From Diploptera punctata (taxonomy: Eukaryota > Arthropoda > Insecta > Blattodea > Blaberidae): 64,000 nucleotides of DNA. The notes below the pieces were generated by a model that made no database searches, was not told the origin of the DNA, and saw nothing but the letters and a program-made list of their open reading frames with translations. Location: positions 1,129,001 through 1,193,000 of the forward strand of contig JASPKZ010004201.1 in assembly GCA_030220185.1 (NCBI GenBank), written 5' to 3'. Both the position numbers and the translations under genes were made by a program. Within the stretch, counting starts at the first letter, position 1, and each line of letters starts with the position of its first letter. This document shows positions 29,417-40,439 of this stretch, piece after piece.

Positions 29417-29647
29417 ACAGAATACAACAAATTATGAGGTAAGTAGACTCTGGATTTACCTTATTCACCTGCCAATCCTAAAAAGTGTTGGGGAAAGAAA
29501 GTTAAATTCACTCCTGTGAATAAGATTATAAATTGAAATTTTAATCACTTAAATTTCATAAATCTCTTTTAAAACAAATATATCTTAATGTTTGGGTAAA
29601 CACTTATAAGAAGTAGATATTTTTTTATATTTGAAGAGTAAATTTTC

Positions 29648-29720
29648 GCCTAGACCGAGACTCGAACCCGGGACCTTTGGCTTGCCGGGCCAAATGCTCT
29701 ACCAACTGAGTTACCAAGGC
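29648..29720 (-). tRNA. tRNA-like domain, degenerate
   Basis: Cloverleaf as at 6928 but with acceptor GCCTTGG/TCTAGGC, D arm AACT in place of GCTC, and anticodon loop CCGGCAA. Decayed. Confidence 0.5.
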
Positions 29721-29952
29721 AAGTTGCAATCTAGATGCAAATTTTTCTCTTATATACGTTGTAATTCCCTCTCGCCAAATGCTTTTGAAACCATTGCTTC
29801 TATCTTTGCAAATGGCGGCTTCTTAGTTAAGAAGATATTTATTGGGAATTTAACATTACTTTATACAGCTAGTATGGTTTCTAATGATGTTTTTATTATT
29901 GATTTAACATTTCTCACTGAAAGATAAATTATATTTAAAGAGAAAAATTTTT

Positions 29953-30025
29953 GCCTAGACCGAGACTCGAACCCGGGACCTTTGGCTTGCCGGGCCAAAT
30001 GCTCTACCAACTGAGCTACCGAGGT
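29953..30025 (-). tRNA. tRNA-like domain, degenerate
   Basis: As at 29648, with D arm GCTC/GAGC intact and acceptor ACCTCGG/TCTAGGC. Anticodon-loop region CCGGCAA. Confidence 0.5.
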
Positions 30026-30454
30026 GACGCAAATTTTTCTCTTATATATGTTGTAATATAACGTAAGATATTTTTTTATTTCAATAGAAACAAGAAAATT
30101 TGGGAATAATGATACAAGATAAATATAGAATACAATGAAGTCCCAAATTATTATTATTATTAATAATAAAGAATCCTTAAAAGAACAGAAAATATTAATA
30201 ATCAAGATAAACCAAAATGAACAGCATGAGAGATAACTATCAATTTATTTTTAATTTTGTTTATTTGTTTCTTCACTCACCTCATACTTCTTAACTCCTG
30301 CACAGTTTCTTCACTTCATTTGTGACATTGAGTGTTCCAGTACTTTGTAACTTATATTTAATTAATGTTGGGAAGTAAACATTATGAGGTATAATCATTA
30401 AAATTCATCGGAGAACATATTGTTTAAACAACTCACCTCATAGGATTCATGCTT

Positions 30455-30502
30455 CCATGAAATCTCGATTTCAAACATAATCATGTTCATCATCAGCCAT
30501 AA
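30455..30502 (-). ncRNA. hammerhead ribozyme candidate, family A
   Basis: Minus strand: stem I TTATGG/TCATGG, core CTGATGA, T, stem II GAACAT/ATGTTT with loop GATT, GAAA, helix III ATCGAGAT, cleavage base T. Confidence 0.76.
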
Positions 30503-30521
30503 CTCCGATCATCAGTCGGAG

Positions 30522-30569
30522 TTATGGCTGACGATGAACATGATTATGTTTGAAATCGCGATATCATGG
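30522..30569 (+). ncRNA. hammerhead ribozyme candidate, family A
   Basis: Plus strand: TTATGG, core CTGACGA (N7 = C), T, GAACAT/ATGTTT, GAAA, ATCGCGAT, A, TCATGG. It differs from its partner arm exactly at the free core position. Confidence 0.78.
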
Positions 30570-30768
30570 AAGCATGAATCCTATGAGGTGAGTTGTTTAA
30601 ACAATATGTTCTCCGATGAATTTTAACTTTGTAACTTCTTCAGACAAATACTACGAATACAGATTAATTTTGTTATTATATATACACTCAAGTATGTAAC
30701 AAGTGTAACTAAGCAACTGAATGTAAACAAAACAGTGTAACAAATTATATTTGAAGAGAAAAATTTTT

Positions 30769-30841
30769 GCCTAGACCGGGACTCGAACCCGGGACCCTTG
30801 GCTTTCCGGGCCAAGTGCTCTACCAACTGAGCTACCGAGGT
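30769..30841 (-). tRNA. tRNA-like domain, anticodon loop reads GGA
   Basis: Same as 6928, with acceptor ACCTCGG/TCTAGGC; loop CCGGAAA. Confidence 0.62.
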
Positions 30842-31191
30842 GAGTTACGATCTAGACGCAAATTTTTCTCTTATGTACGTTGTAATTCCCTCGCGCCAAA
30901 TGCTTGAAACCATAGCTTCTATCTTTGCAAATGGCGGCTTCTTAGTTAAGAAGACATTTATTGGGAATTTTTCTCTTCAAATATAATTTATCCTTCTATG
31001 AGAAGTGTTAAATTAATAATAAAAATCGTCAATAGAAGCCCTACTGGCTATAAAGTAGTGTTAAATTCCCAATAAATGTCTTCTTAACTAAGAAGCCGCC
31101 ATTTGCAAAGATAGAAGCTATGGTTTCAAGCATTTGGCACGAGGGATTTACAACGTACATAAGAGAAAAATTTGCATCTAGGTCGTAACTC

Positions 31192-31264
31192 GCCTCGGTA
31201 GCTCAGTTGGTAGAGCACTTGGCCCGGAAAGCCAAGGGTCCCGGGTTCGAGTCCCGGTCTAGGC
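31192..31264 (+). tRNA. tRNA-like domain, anticodon loop reads GGA
   Basis: Plus-strand copy identical to 6928: GCCTCGG/TCTAGGC, D arm GCTC/GAGC, loop CCGGAAA, T arm CCGGG/CCCGG with TTCGAGT. Confidence 0.65.
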
Positions 31265-31364
31265 GAAAATTTTTCTCTTCAAATATAATTTATCCTTCTA
31301 TGAGAAGTGTTAAATTAATAATAAAAATCGTCAGTGTAACAAATATTCTCTTATTATAAATTTA

Positions 31365-32040
31365 AAAGAGGTGATACATTTAAATCCAGTTGGGAATTTA
31401 ACAGCCTATTGCTCTTCTTTAATTTATTTATTTCTACAATTTCTAAAAGATCTAGTTTTTTTTGCCCCCCCCTTTTGTTACAAACATGTAAAACTTAAAA
31501 ATTTGATGTCTTTATTATTAATTTCATACATCCCAATGATGGATAAATCATATTTGAAGAGATTTCTCTTCAAATATGATTTAAAATTTGAATTAAAACA
31601 ATGATTGTATTGAAGTAGATGGTTAGCATATTTTGAAGTATTTATATTTCTGTTATATGCTCTCATATGTTCTTTTATACGAGAAATAAAAGGTCTTCCA
31701 GTTTGTCCTATATGGATAGTGTTGCATGTATCACACTGCCTTATATACTCCTGATAATTGTTCCTTTTTTACTTTGGCTTTATCATTCTTAATTACATTT
31801 TGCAAAGTTTTATTAGTTTTAAACGCCACATTAATGATCAACTTTTTTAAGTGTTTGGATATCTTATTGGAAAGTGGGCCTATGTATGACATTATAACAT
31901 ATTTATTTATGTCTTTCTTAGGTAAAGGAAAAACTTTTTAATAGCTTTTTTGTAATAAACTTTCTTAATTAAATTGTCTATAATTTTACGGTTGTAATTA
32001 TTATTGTTTAATAATATTCAGTTCCTTTAATCAAGTTTTT
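31365..32040 (-). pseudogene. Penelope-like element relic, left arm
   Basis: Minus strand carries the same C-terminal PLE region as 32045-32845 but more decayed: SRIKEHMRAYNRNINTSKYA and HLLQYNHCFNSNFK survive, with a small insertion near 31505-31575 that resembles the tRNA-tailed repeat. Numerous stops. Confidence 0.8.
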
Positions 32041-32044
32041 GTGA

Positions 32045-32845
32045 GAAATTTATACTATTATTTGTTTCCTGGACTTATCAATAAAACACATTAATAATAA
32101 GCTTGAGTTTGGCATCTTTCACAAACCATATCACACTGATACTACTATTCATGGTTCTTCCCTTCACTCATATACTCATAAAATAGCAGCCTTTAATAGT
32201 TACATTCATAGACTTTTAAATATCCCTCTTTCACCCTTGAAATATAATAAGGAGCTGAATATTAATAAACAATTAGCTATCAATAATAATTATGACCCTA
32301 AAATAATAGACAATTTAATTAAGAAAGTTTATTACAAAAAAGCTATTAACAAAGTTTTTCTTTTACCTAAGAAAGACATAAATAAATATGTTATAATGTC
32401 ATACATAGGCCCACTTTCCAATAAGATATCCAAACACTTAAAAAAGTTGAACATTAATGTGGCATTTAAAACTAATAAAATTTTGCAAAATATAATTAAG
32501 AACAATAAAACCAAAGTAAAAAAGAAACAAATATCAGGTGTATATAAGTTAGAGTGTGGCACATGCGACAAAGTCTATATAGGACAAACTGGAAGACCTT
32601 TTATTTCTCGTATAAAAGAACATATGAGAGCATATAACAGAAATGTAGATACTTCAAAATACGCTAACCATCTACTTCAATATGATCATTGTTTTAATTC
32701 AAATTTTAAAGTTTTACATGTTTGTAGCAAAGGAAAAAACTAGATATTTTAGAAACTGTAGAAATAAATAAACTGAAGAAGAATAAAAGGCTGTTAAATT
32801 CCCAACTGGATTTAAATGTATTATCTCTTTTATTTTTATTAATTT
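32045..32845 (+). pseudogene. Penelope-like element relic with GIY-YIG endonuclease, right arm
   Basis: Open from 32045 to a stop at 32743. First comes the RT thumb region: CFLDLSIKHINNKLEFGIFH, then IAAFNSYIHRLLNIPLS. The GIY-YIG nuclease follows: SGVYKLECGTCDKVYIGQTG with RPFISRIKEHMRAYNR (catalytic R and E-H region). The early stop comes from a one-base loss in an A run near 32735; the next frame continues with LDILETVEINKL. The RT palm and fingers are missing, so this is a 5'-truncated copy. A different PLE family from the one at 9580. Confidence 0.88.
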
Positions 32846-32904
32846 CAGGATTGTTTCTGTTATATACACAGGTATTCTCAACCAAAATATACATTGGTTT
32901 TTTA

Positions 32905-33235
32905 GCATTAAGTTTTTTTACAATGTATGAGGAGCTGGCCCATAGCATCAGCCCCCAACCTGGAAGACCAGAGACTTTTTCTGGAGTCCACCATAGTTCA
33001 GTTGCTTTCACTGCAGCTAAGAGTCTGATCCACCCTTTATTGCCTTTGCACCAAACTGTAGGTCTCCTACTCTGCTGCATCCACAGTTGGGGTCTTCACC
33101 GTAACCCTGGCTAGAGACCCTCACAAGGTCTATCAGCTGGGTCAGCTGAACCTGGGTTTTGTTAATGAGGTGTTACTCCTCCCCCTCCTCCTCTCTCATC
33201 TGGACTTGGGACTGGCAATGGTGGAGTATCATGTC
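32905..33235. repeat. GC-rich repeat inserted in PLE arm
   Basis: The GC content jumps (CAGCCCCCAACCTGGAAGACC, CTCCTCCCCCTCCTCCTC) and the stretch is absent from the left arm at 31345-31365. Probably a SINE or other retroposon; I do not recognise the family. Confidence 0.4.
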
Positions 33236-33337
33236 TTTTAAATGTATAATAAGAGAATGTTGGTTACACTGTTTTTTCATAAATTAATGAGTCATTTTTT
33301 TTAACATCTTACCTCATATTTTATGTTTCTTCAAACA

Positions 33338-33382
33338 CGGGAACTAGTTTTTGAGAGAAGGATCTCTCTCATTTTCAACCGA
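33338..33382 (-). ncRNA. hammerhead-like motif, family I, minus copy
   Basis: Minus strand: CGG, core TTGAAAA, T, stem II GAGAGA/TCTCTC, AAAA (G12 lost), palindrome AACTAGTT, C, CCG. Confidence 0.52.
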
Positions 33383-33544
33383 CATTATGACTATCGGATT
33401 TTTGTTGGAATCTCCATCAATAACGCTGCCATCTGGTGTTGATTTGATGAACTTTTAGATGAGGTCACGTTCATCAGGAATCTCGAAATTCATGGATCTA
33501 AATTTGTTCTTCTGAATATATATCTTCTCCGGTAGTCATAATGT

Positions 33545-33588
33545 CGGTTGAAAATGAGAGAGATGCTTCTCTCGAAAACTAGTTCCCG
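33545..33588 (+). ncRNA. hammerhead ribozyme candidate, family I (U3/A8 core)
   Basis: Stem I CGG/CCG, core TTGAAAA, T, stem II GAGAGA/TCTCTC, GAAA at 33574-33577, palindromic helix III AACTAGTT, cleavage base C33585. Confidence 0.65.
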
Positions 33589-33800
33589 TGTTTGAAGAAA
33601 CATAAAATATGAGGTAAGATGTTAAAAAATGACTCATTAATTTATGAATTAAGAACCTCATAATGTTATTTCCCATATTTAACTATGAATACAGTGTTTT
33701 TTTTTTACATTCAGTTGCTTAATTACACTTGAGTGTATATATAATAACAAAATTAATTTGTATTCGTAGCATTCGTCTGAAGAAGGTACAAAGTACTAAA

Positions 33801-34621
33801 ACAGCTGTAATGAATTTGTATTAAAATAAATATGAAAGTCATATAAAACTTCAACAGTTTTATTTTATTTAATCACTGAAGAATATTTGTTACTTTGTTT
33901 GTGGTAAAAATATATTCAAAAAGCTGGAATAATAGTTCATTGGCAATTGGTGTACCATACTATGACTTGTGATTTCTTAAAGAATTAAAACTGTATGCAA
34001 AAGTAAATCCAAGTGTTTCTTCAAGTGCTCTAAACAAATATTCTGTCAGCATTTATGCTATTTCAATGAAGAGATATGTATGCTGTCACTCTTTGATGAC
34101 AACATTGACAATGACACAAAAACATATTATGATTGTAAATCTGAAGAGGAAAACCTTGTGAACTGAGAGGAGCTACATTGTTCTTCTGGTGCAATTAATA
34201 ATCTTTTGGATAAGAAAATTGTGCGTTAAAATCAGACAACATTTTAATTCCATCCTTCTAAATAAGGACCATCCTAGTGTATGAATTAAAAATAAAGATC
34301 CCTTGAGAATAATTAAAAGCTTATGAGCTGCATCTTGCAGACAGCTATTTCAAAATTTATATCTGATATTATCAAAGAACTTGCACTAATGAAATCCAAG
34401 CAATATTAAGAGACTCCATGCAGATTTTACAGTATTTCTTATATTTTAACAGTTAATTAATCATATATTTTTATCTTTTTAAAAAATCATCATTAGATCT
34501 TCTTCAATCGTACTATAAAATCAATCATTTCACAATTATCTCATCAGATGGGCAGATGATTTGTTTTAACGATGCATTTTTCTAAAAATTATTCATATAT
34601 TAGCTCAATAATCATACTTAC
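33801..34621. other. CUSTOS intron 2, no feature seen
   Basis: AT-rich intronic DNA without a recognisable gene or repeat. Confidence 0.45.
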
Positions 34622-34757
34622 TTATCAATAATTCTACTGAGATGTTTAGCAATATATTTTTGAAATTCTGGTGTGACTTTCAGATGATTGTATTCTTGAT
34701 CTTTATCTAACTTTGTTCGTAATGATGGAAGTTCCTTTTCTTTTGCCACTTCTTGTT
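34622..34757 (-). CDS. CUSTOS: CUSTOS-like protein, exon 2
   Basis: 136-nt exon encoding (E)QEVAKEKELPSLRTKLD, then HLKVTPEFQKYIAKHLSRII. Human CUSTOS has LRHKVNEHEQDGN and TTPEFRAHVAKKLGALLD at this place, which is the family's most conserved block. Acceptor TGAATTTTAG, donor GTAAGT. The split codons at both edges (1 nt from exon 1, 2 nt into exon 3) resolve cleanly. Confidence 0.87.
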
Positions 34758-35039
34758 CTAAAATTCATTAAAACATTTTAGGAACACAAACAAAAAGATT
34801 TAATCAATTGAAGAGTTCCCTTTGAAAAGGATATAACCATTGATTTCCATAGAAGTTAAAATTAATGCAGTATTCACTATTATTTATGTACCATAATCTT
34901 CCCCAGCTTACTCAATAAGTAGCTGTGGCATCATTTTCTATTTGACTAGTGTTCTATCTAGATGGAATGTCACACAAAATTGTTGGTTACATCATAATTC
35001 AAGGGAGGTCTTCAATTATTAATCTAATAAAATAATAAT

Positions 35040-35735
35040 AATAATAATTATGGACAGCTAATGACAAATGAGGGAAATTTTGAGGAATTGGCTGAATTCA
35101 AATACCTAGGAACAATAATCACAAATAGGAATGAGATGCACAAAGAAATTAAACATAGGCTCAATTCTGGAAATGCATGCTAATATGCATTGCAGAGACT
35201 TTTGACGTCCCAACTCCTTTCAAAAAACGTTAAGCTGAAAATATATAAAACTATTATTCTACCAGTTATATTATATGGGTGCGAAACATGGACTCTTACT
35301 TTAAGGGAGGAAAGGAGATTACGAGTATTTGAGAATAAAGTTCTTAGGAAAATTTTTGGACCAAAGAGAGATGAACAGACAGGTGAATGGAGAATACTAC
35401 ATAACAATGAACTACATGGTCTTTATAGGAAGCCAGATATAATAAGAACAATTAAGTCCCGTAGACTGCGATGGGCAGGACATGTTGCGCGTATGGGGAA
35501 TGAAAGACGTGCATGGAAACTTCTTGTAGGAAAGCCAGAAGGAAAAGCCCAGTTGGTAGACCAAGAATGAGGTGGGAGAACAACATTAACTATGATTTGA
35601 GGGAAGTAGATTATACAGGAAATGATTGGAAAGCATTAGCTCAGGATAGGGATGTATGGAGAGCTTATGTCCACGCGGTCATGAACCTACGGGTTCGATA
35701 GTGCCAGTGAGTAAGTAAGTAAGTAATAATAATAA
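35040..35735 (+). pseudogene. LINE C-terminal relic with tetranucleotide tail
   Basis: Plus strand reads LTNEGNFEELAEFKYLGTII, one stop, then 35190-35570: TIILPVILYGCETWTLTLRE and RRLRWAGHVARMGNERRAW. A frameshift near 35555 leads to the last part, ending VWRAYVHAVMNLRVR at 35700. The element ends in (AGTA)n. This is the end of an RTE- or CR1-like LINE. An older antisense copy is at 5520-5915. Confidence 0.8.
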
Positions 35736-35904
35736 TTATTATTATTTATTATTAACTGGTATGACTTTAGACAGTATATTCAAAATGTTCTAACTAAAAA
35801 ATGGAGGTAAACAAATGCAACATTTACAAATATTTAATAATTAAAAATAACTGAAATCTATGTTAATTAACTTATTTAGGTAAACTTTTGATATATTAAT
35901 ATTT

Positions 35905-36140
35905 AATTTAGGAAGTGATATTTTGAGGTTATTTTAATTATATTATTTTTAGTCTGATAATCTTACCTCAATATTAATGTTGATTTGTTCTTGAACATTA
36001 ATCAATTCTGTTTTATCGTCAGCTTGTCCAGACTCAGGACAAGCTGACGATAAAAGAGAATTGTTTTGAAACATGTTCAAGAACAAATCAACATTAATAT
36101 TGAGGTAAGATTATCAGACTAAAAATAATATAATTAAACT
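35905..36140. repeat. PLE-derived hairpin, family C copy 2
   Basis: Starts AGGAAGTGATATTTTGAGG. Arms around AATATTAATGTTGATTTGTTC. The left arm has lost about 15 bp across the ribozyme (ACATTAATCAATTC), the right arm is complete. Confidence 0.75.
36041..36080 (+). ncRNA. hammerhead-like motif, family C
   Basis: Core CTGACGA at 36044, T, stem II AAAA...TTTT, GAAA at 36068-36071, palindromic helix III ACATGT, T. Stem I is weak (one clear G-C pair). Confidence 0.6.
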
Positions 36141-36424
36141 TTTGATAGTGTGAGTTCCTAAAAACGAAAGTCAATTAACTTTTTAGTCAGAACGTCTTGA
36201 GAATAGCATTTGATACTCTTATTCAAGAGTTCCAAATTCAAAGCCTGGACCTGACCAACATAGGTTTATTCTTCATTTTCCTCAGTTGTCAAGGCAAATG
36301 CTGCATTGGAGTTGGGATTATATTTATATGAACCATTTAATCATTAATCATAATTTCATATCATTACAATTACAATTGGTGAAATCCTACAAAAAAATTA
36401 ATTAATATTTTCAATTAAGTTAGC

Positions 36425-36780
36425 AATTTATATTTGAAGAGAAAAATTATACACTCAGACTGGGGTTTGAAACCAGGACCTTTGGCTTTCTAGGCCAAAG
36501 CTCTTCCTCTGAGCACTCCAATCTAAACGCAAATGTTTTTCTCTTATACATTGTTAATTCCCGATCAGCAAATGATACGAGCCTTTTCTCAATTGTGCAA
36601 ATGGCAGCTTCTTACTTAAGAAGACATTTATTGGGAATTTAAACAGTACTTTATAAAGCCAGTAGGGCTTCTTTTGATGTTTTTATTATTAATTTAATAC
36701 TTCGCACTAAAGGCCAAATTATATTTGAAGAGAAAAATTATACACTCAGACTGGGGTTTGAACCCAGGACATTTGGCTTA
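36425..36780 (-). mobile_element. old tRNA-tailed retroposon, dimer
   Basis: Two degenerate units (GAAGAGAAAAATTATACACTC at 36435 and 36728) with decayed tRNA-like domains (36451-36520 and 36744-36780). I see no clear target duplication. Confidence 0.6.
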
Positions 36781-37688
36781 ACAATACTTGTTTTATCACT
36801 GTTGAAGAAGTAATTCTTTTCCCATGTTATGGTGACATTTTGAAGCAGCTAACTCTCTTCATGCCTGATGTTGTAGTAACATTTTGAAGGATTGGTGTCC
36901 CAAAAAGAATTATTGGTTCAGGTTGGGTTTAATTTTCGGTAGAGCTGGATTCTATTCTTAGGGTTGGAAGTTGGTACACTGGATAGGAAAACACTTTAAA
37001 ATCACTGAAAACTGTTTCTTGTAGAAATAATTGTAAATTTATTTACTATTTAATTTCCCAGCAGATCAAGTAAATATAGGTGGTATTATTCTTCACCGTC
37101 AATTAAAATTAAATTATTTTCTTTTCTTGAGTCAACTATTCTTCTTGTATTAAATATCACATTTTATCAGGAGAGCTCTATTTGCTTCTATCTTTGTGGA
37201 AAGTTATATAAAGAATGATCAGTGTAATTCTTTTATAATTTTAAAGAACATTATTACATCACATGATTTTACATTTAAATTCTATTGGTTAATGGTCCAT
37301 TAAATACAAGGTTTAAATTTGATTTGTTAAATCAAAAAGTTAATTGTTTTAACGTCCAATCAGAGTTTAGTTTACTTTAATTTAAAATTATGAAGTTAAG
37401 CAGGTGTTCTTATTACAGTTATAACAGAAAGCTTTATAATTCAGACTTAAACAATTTTAAAAGCATTATTAAGAAAGACTGTTATGTAATACAATTTCTT
37501 TAATTGTTACTGAGACATTTTTATTCAACAATAAACAACAATGAATTATTTAGATGTTTTTCTTTATTTAAGTTGTATTTAAATATTAAAAGAATTTTAA
37601 AGTATAAAATTATTAACTTTAACTTTCATATTTATTATGATATTAAAATCCTGCTATACTGTCAAAAGCTTGAATGTTTATTATTATA
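36781..37688. other. CUSTOS intron 1, no feature seen
   Basis: Very AT-rich DNA, nothing recognised. Confidence 0.45.
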
Positions 37689-39078
37689 CAAAGAGGATCT
37701 CCCGACCTACAGCCGGGCTAGCGGGAGAAGTGCACGTGGCCACTGAGTCCTCACTCCGTATCACGCAGCATAGCAACTGCACGGCACACTGTGAATCATA
37801 AACTCGCACTGCTGAGATATTGAAACTTACCTGCCAGGTGATGCAGTTGAGTTACATGTTTGTAAGGTGAAACATGCATTGTGTATTCTTATATTAGTGG
37901 TCTTAGTTCATAGTTATTATGCCTCAATCTGAGTTTACAGTACAGCAGAGGGTATTTATGTACGATGATTATGTGAAAATAGAGTCTACGATTTCTAACA
38001 CAATTTCCAGGTGTAAATCCTCCAAATAGAGATACTGTACGACAAATTGTAAACAAATTTAGAGAAACGAGTTCTGTGCTCAATAAGAAACCAAAGGTAA
38101 CAAAACATGTGCTTACTGAGGAAAAATTAGATAAAATAGGAGAAAGATTAGAACAAACACCAATAAAATCCCTAAGACGACTTGCACAAGAAATCAGTGT
38201 TTCAAAGGTGTCAGCATTGCAAACTATGAAACTTTTATGTTTGAAACCATACATAAAATTGTAATGAACTTCAGCCATGTGATCCTGAGATGTGGGTACG
38301 TTTTAGTAATTTGATGTTGCAGAACGTTAATATTGGAATAATTGATCCATGTTTAATATGGTTCTCAGACAAAGCCTGGTTCCACTTAAATGGGTATGTT
38401 TTGTCGCAGAATAACAGGTATTGGAGCCAGCAAAACCATCACATACATGAATTCTCCTGCATGACAAACGGATAGGAGTATGGTGTGCAGTGAATGGTTA
38501 CAGAATTATAGGACCAATTTCTTTTAATAACACAATTAATGCACAAAGATACAGAGATAACATACTAAAACCATTTTTCGAAGAACTGACTGACATTGAA
38601 TGTCAAAATGTATATTTCCAGCAGACTCTACAACTGCATGTACAGCTGAAGACTAAAATTAATTAATGAAATTTTTGAAGATCGGATTATTAGTGCGGGC
38701 TTGTGGCCATCACGGTCTCCAGATTTAATTGTTTACTTAAAAAATAAAGTGTACGCAAGAAACCTCCATACATTAGACTCTGAAAGATTATATCAGGACA
38801 AAAATAAACTCAATTACAGAACAGTAACTAATGCGTGTGAATGAGGGTTTCCTAGCAAAGTGCTGAAAATGTGTGGTAGTAGGAGGAGAACATTTTCAAC
38901 ATCTCCTGTAATAAGGTAACGTAACTTATTTTCTCTACTTTTATGGTCATGCACAGACCAAGTGAAAGAAGTAGCAAAAGAACCGTGCAGTTGCTCTGCC
39001 GCGTGATGCAGAGTGAGGACTCAGTGGCTGCATGTGCTTTTCCCGCTAGCCCAGCCATTGGTCGGGAGATCCTCTCTG
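37689..39078 (+). mobile_element. mariner-like DNA transposon, dead copy
   Basis: Terminal inverted repeats of about 80-90 bp start CAAAGAGGATCTCCCGACC on the left and the near-complement on the right, with a TA duplication at 37687-37688 and 39079-39080. Subterminal GCCACTGAGTCCTCACTC is shared by both ends. Inside is a broken transposase. Structure and size (1.39 kb) fit the IS630/Tc1-mariner group. Confidence 0.85.
37919..38848 (+). pseudogene. mariner-like transposase remnant
   Basis: Begins MPQSEFTVQQRVFMYDDYVK, the helix-turn-helix opening of a common insect transposase (DUF4817 type, from memory of the family). It continues with HVLTEEKLDKIGERLEQTP, SVSKVSALQTMKLL, then WFSDKAWFHLNGYVLSQNNR (the first catalytic Asp region), DRIISAGLWPSRSPDLIVYL (where the family has a second catalytic Asp) and NLHTLDSERL. 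Frameshifts and stops at several points make it non-functional. Confidence 0.83.
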
Positions 39079-40058
39079 TATTAAAATAAATGAGAATTCT
39101 CATTATGTAACCTTTCTGTTATTTTCTTCTGAAAATAATATCTCTATTTCTTTTTTTAATACTCAAATCCATTTGCACTCAATGATTTTGTGAATGTTCT
39201 CATTTACTACTCTGTACAGCTCCTTTCTCTATGTACTTATCCATTCCTATTATATTTCCTATTTTCTTGTTCCCATGTCTGATGTCATCTTGTATGCACA
39301 GAAACCCTACTTAAGCACTGGAGTTTAGAACACCGTAAACAGTCTTATTTTCAATTTGGTTGGAGGAAGGTCTTGGGAATCAACGTAACTCTCAAGACTG
39401 ACCTGAAGCTTCATTAATTCTATTTATTTTCAACTACTGCAGCTGTGAAGAGGAAATATGAGTTATGTTGGAACAAGCTAGTATAAAAGAGAGTTAGTAC
39501 GGTAACTATATTTTATGTTCTGTATATTTATGTTAGTTACACTGTTCTATTATTATTTAATTATATAATCAATAATCAATTGAGTTGGTGTTTACTTGAT
39601 GAAAATCCATATTTATTAATTAAATAAAAATAAAACTATGTTTTATTTTCATTTAATTAATTTAATTATATGTTTAAATTTATATTATTATTTATATCAC
39701 AGCTTTTTTATGATAATTTACTATGAATGTGTTGTATTTTTCTTTATTTAATTTCTTTGTTAAATTATATATTTTTTTCTGTCTTCATGTTACTTCAGAA
39801 AAGCTATTTGATAATTTTTCTTTAAACATAGCTTGGAAAATGGTATGTGTAGAAACCAAATCCAGATAACACTTTCATGATTGTATATGTAATCCTGGAC
39901 GAATTCCACTAGCATCCGATACTTGAGTTAATTTAACATAATGAAACCAGAATATCTATGTTGAAATATATATATTGAAATGCAGAATAAAATTAATAAA
40001 GGGATGTATAACTAAAGAAATAAACATATCTTAAACTTATTTTAAAATACAATAGGAA
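39079..40058. other. CUSTOS intron 1, no feature seen
   Basis: AT-rich; nothing recognised. Confidence 0.45.
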
Positions 40059-40131
40059 GTTACATTAAGAGGTTTGTTTAATAATTAAAACATGTTGTCT
40101 GTTCATTCTTACCTCTTAAGAGTTGTTTTTG

Positions 40132-40171
40132 TCGAACATGTTTCAGAGCTTCTTAGCTCCATCATCAGCGA
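40132..40171 (-). ncRNA. hammerhead ribozyme candidate, family D
   Basis: Minus strand: stem I TCG/CGA, core CTGATGA, extra T, stem II GGAGCT/AGCTCT, GAAA, palindromic helix III ACATGT, T, CGA. The core is fully conserved. Confidence 0.75.
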
Positions 40172-40182
40172 TTAGTCTGTAA

Positions 40183-40222
40183 TCGCTGATGATGGGGCTA
40201 AGAAGCTCTGAAACATGTTCGA
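40183..40222 (+). ncRNA. hammerhead ribozyme candidate, family D
   Basis: Stem I TCG/CGA, core CTGATGA 40186-40192, T, stem II GGGGCT/AGCTCT with loop AAGA, GAAA 40210-40213, helix III ACATGT, T. The one difference from the minus arm (GGGGCT against GGAGCT) swaps an A-U pair for a G-U pair. Confidence 0.75.
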
Positions 40223-40439
40223 CAAAAACAACTCTAAGAGGTAAAAATGAACAGAGAAAATGTTTTAATTATATCTTAAACTAATAAAAAAAGTTGTCAT
40301 AAAGTAAAAATAGAGATCCACATATCAGTGCAGATAAATAGTATAGCAGAAAGACGTATAATACAGGTACAGTTTCACTGTCATGAATCATTTTAATTTT
40401 ATAAATTTAAGTCTCAACATAAATGACATTGAAATAAAG

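Larger units (their letters stand above)
29250..29445. repeat. PLE-derived hairpin, family F
   Basis: Begins AGGAAGTCATAATATGAGGTT. Arms around GGTATATCATATGTACCATC face each other about the centre near 29363. Located 40 bp upstream of CUSTOS exon 3, within its intron. Confidence 0.7.
29629..30065 (-). mobile_element. tRNA-tailed retroposon, head-to-tail dimer
   Basis: 437-bp insertion flanked by a perfect 14-bp duplication AGATATTTTTTTAT (29615-29628 and 30066-30079). Two units in the same orientation; on the minus strand the second ends TTTACTCTTCAAAT next to the duplication and the first is cut just upstream of its tRNA-like domain. Confidence 0.78.
30358..30626. repeat. PLE-derived hairpin, family A, both ribozymes kept
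   Basis: Same terminus and arms as 128 and 10377, with the two ribozyme-bearing arms separated by an 18-bp centre (CTCCGATCATCAGTCGGAG). It directly adjoins the inverted PLE dimer at 30625. Confidence 0.82.
30746..31331 (-). mobile_element. tRNA-tailed retroposon, inverted dimer
   Basis: 586-bp insertion flanked by a perfect 13-bp duplication CAGTGTAACAAAT (30733-30745 and 31332-31344). A minus-strand unit with its constant 3' end at 30746 (TATTTGAAGAG) meets a plus-strand unit near 30970, which runs past its own 3' end into the start of another unit. The opposite PLE arm at 33245-33265 lacks the insert. Confidence 0.8.
33276..33690. mobile_element. Penelope-like family I ends, inverted
   Basis: Two copies of the family I 3' region face each other near 33525, each ending in a hammerhead-like motif and ATATGAGGTAAGATG. 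The right end reads AACCTCATAATGTTATTTCCC. Flanking CACTGTTTTTT and CAGTGTTTTTT look like an 11-bp target duplication with one mismatch; the left PLE arm has the unbroken site. Confidence 0.65.
30625..33800. mobile_element. 3.2-kb inverted PLE dimer with three later insertions
   Basis: The left arm (30625-30745 and 31332-32040) and right arm (32045-32850, 33236-33275, 33700-33800) are reverse complements. The left arm was later hit by a tRNA-tailed retroposon (30746-31331). The right arm was hit by a GC-rich repeat (about 32905-33235) and a family I PLE remnant (about 33276-33690). Each arm thus supplies the empty site for the other arm's insertions. Confidence 0.75.
40059..40275. repeat. PLE-derived hairpin, family D
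   Basis: Starts AGGAAGTTACATTAAGAGGTT. Near-perfect arms meet around AGTCTG at 40174. Each arm holds a complete hammerhead-like motif followed outward by AAGAGGTAA. Confidence 0.8.

Noticed and set aside
6928..31264. The tRNA-like sequences as ordinary tRNA genes
   Set aside because: Serine anticodons without a long variable arm, C33 in several, and every copy lies at the same place in a mobile repeat.
32706..33080. Minus-strand 124-codon frame as a gene
   Set aside because: It runs from a GC-rich repeat into PLE sequence, with no splice context or family similarity.
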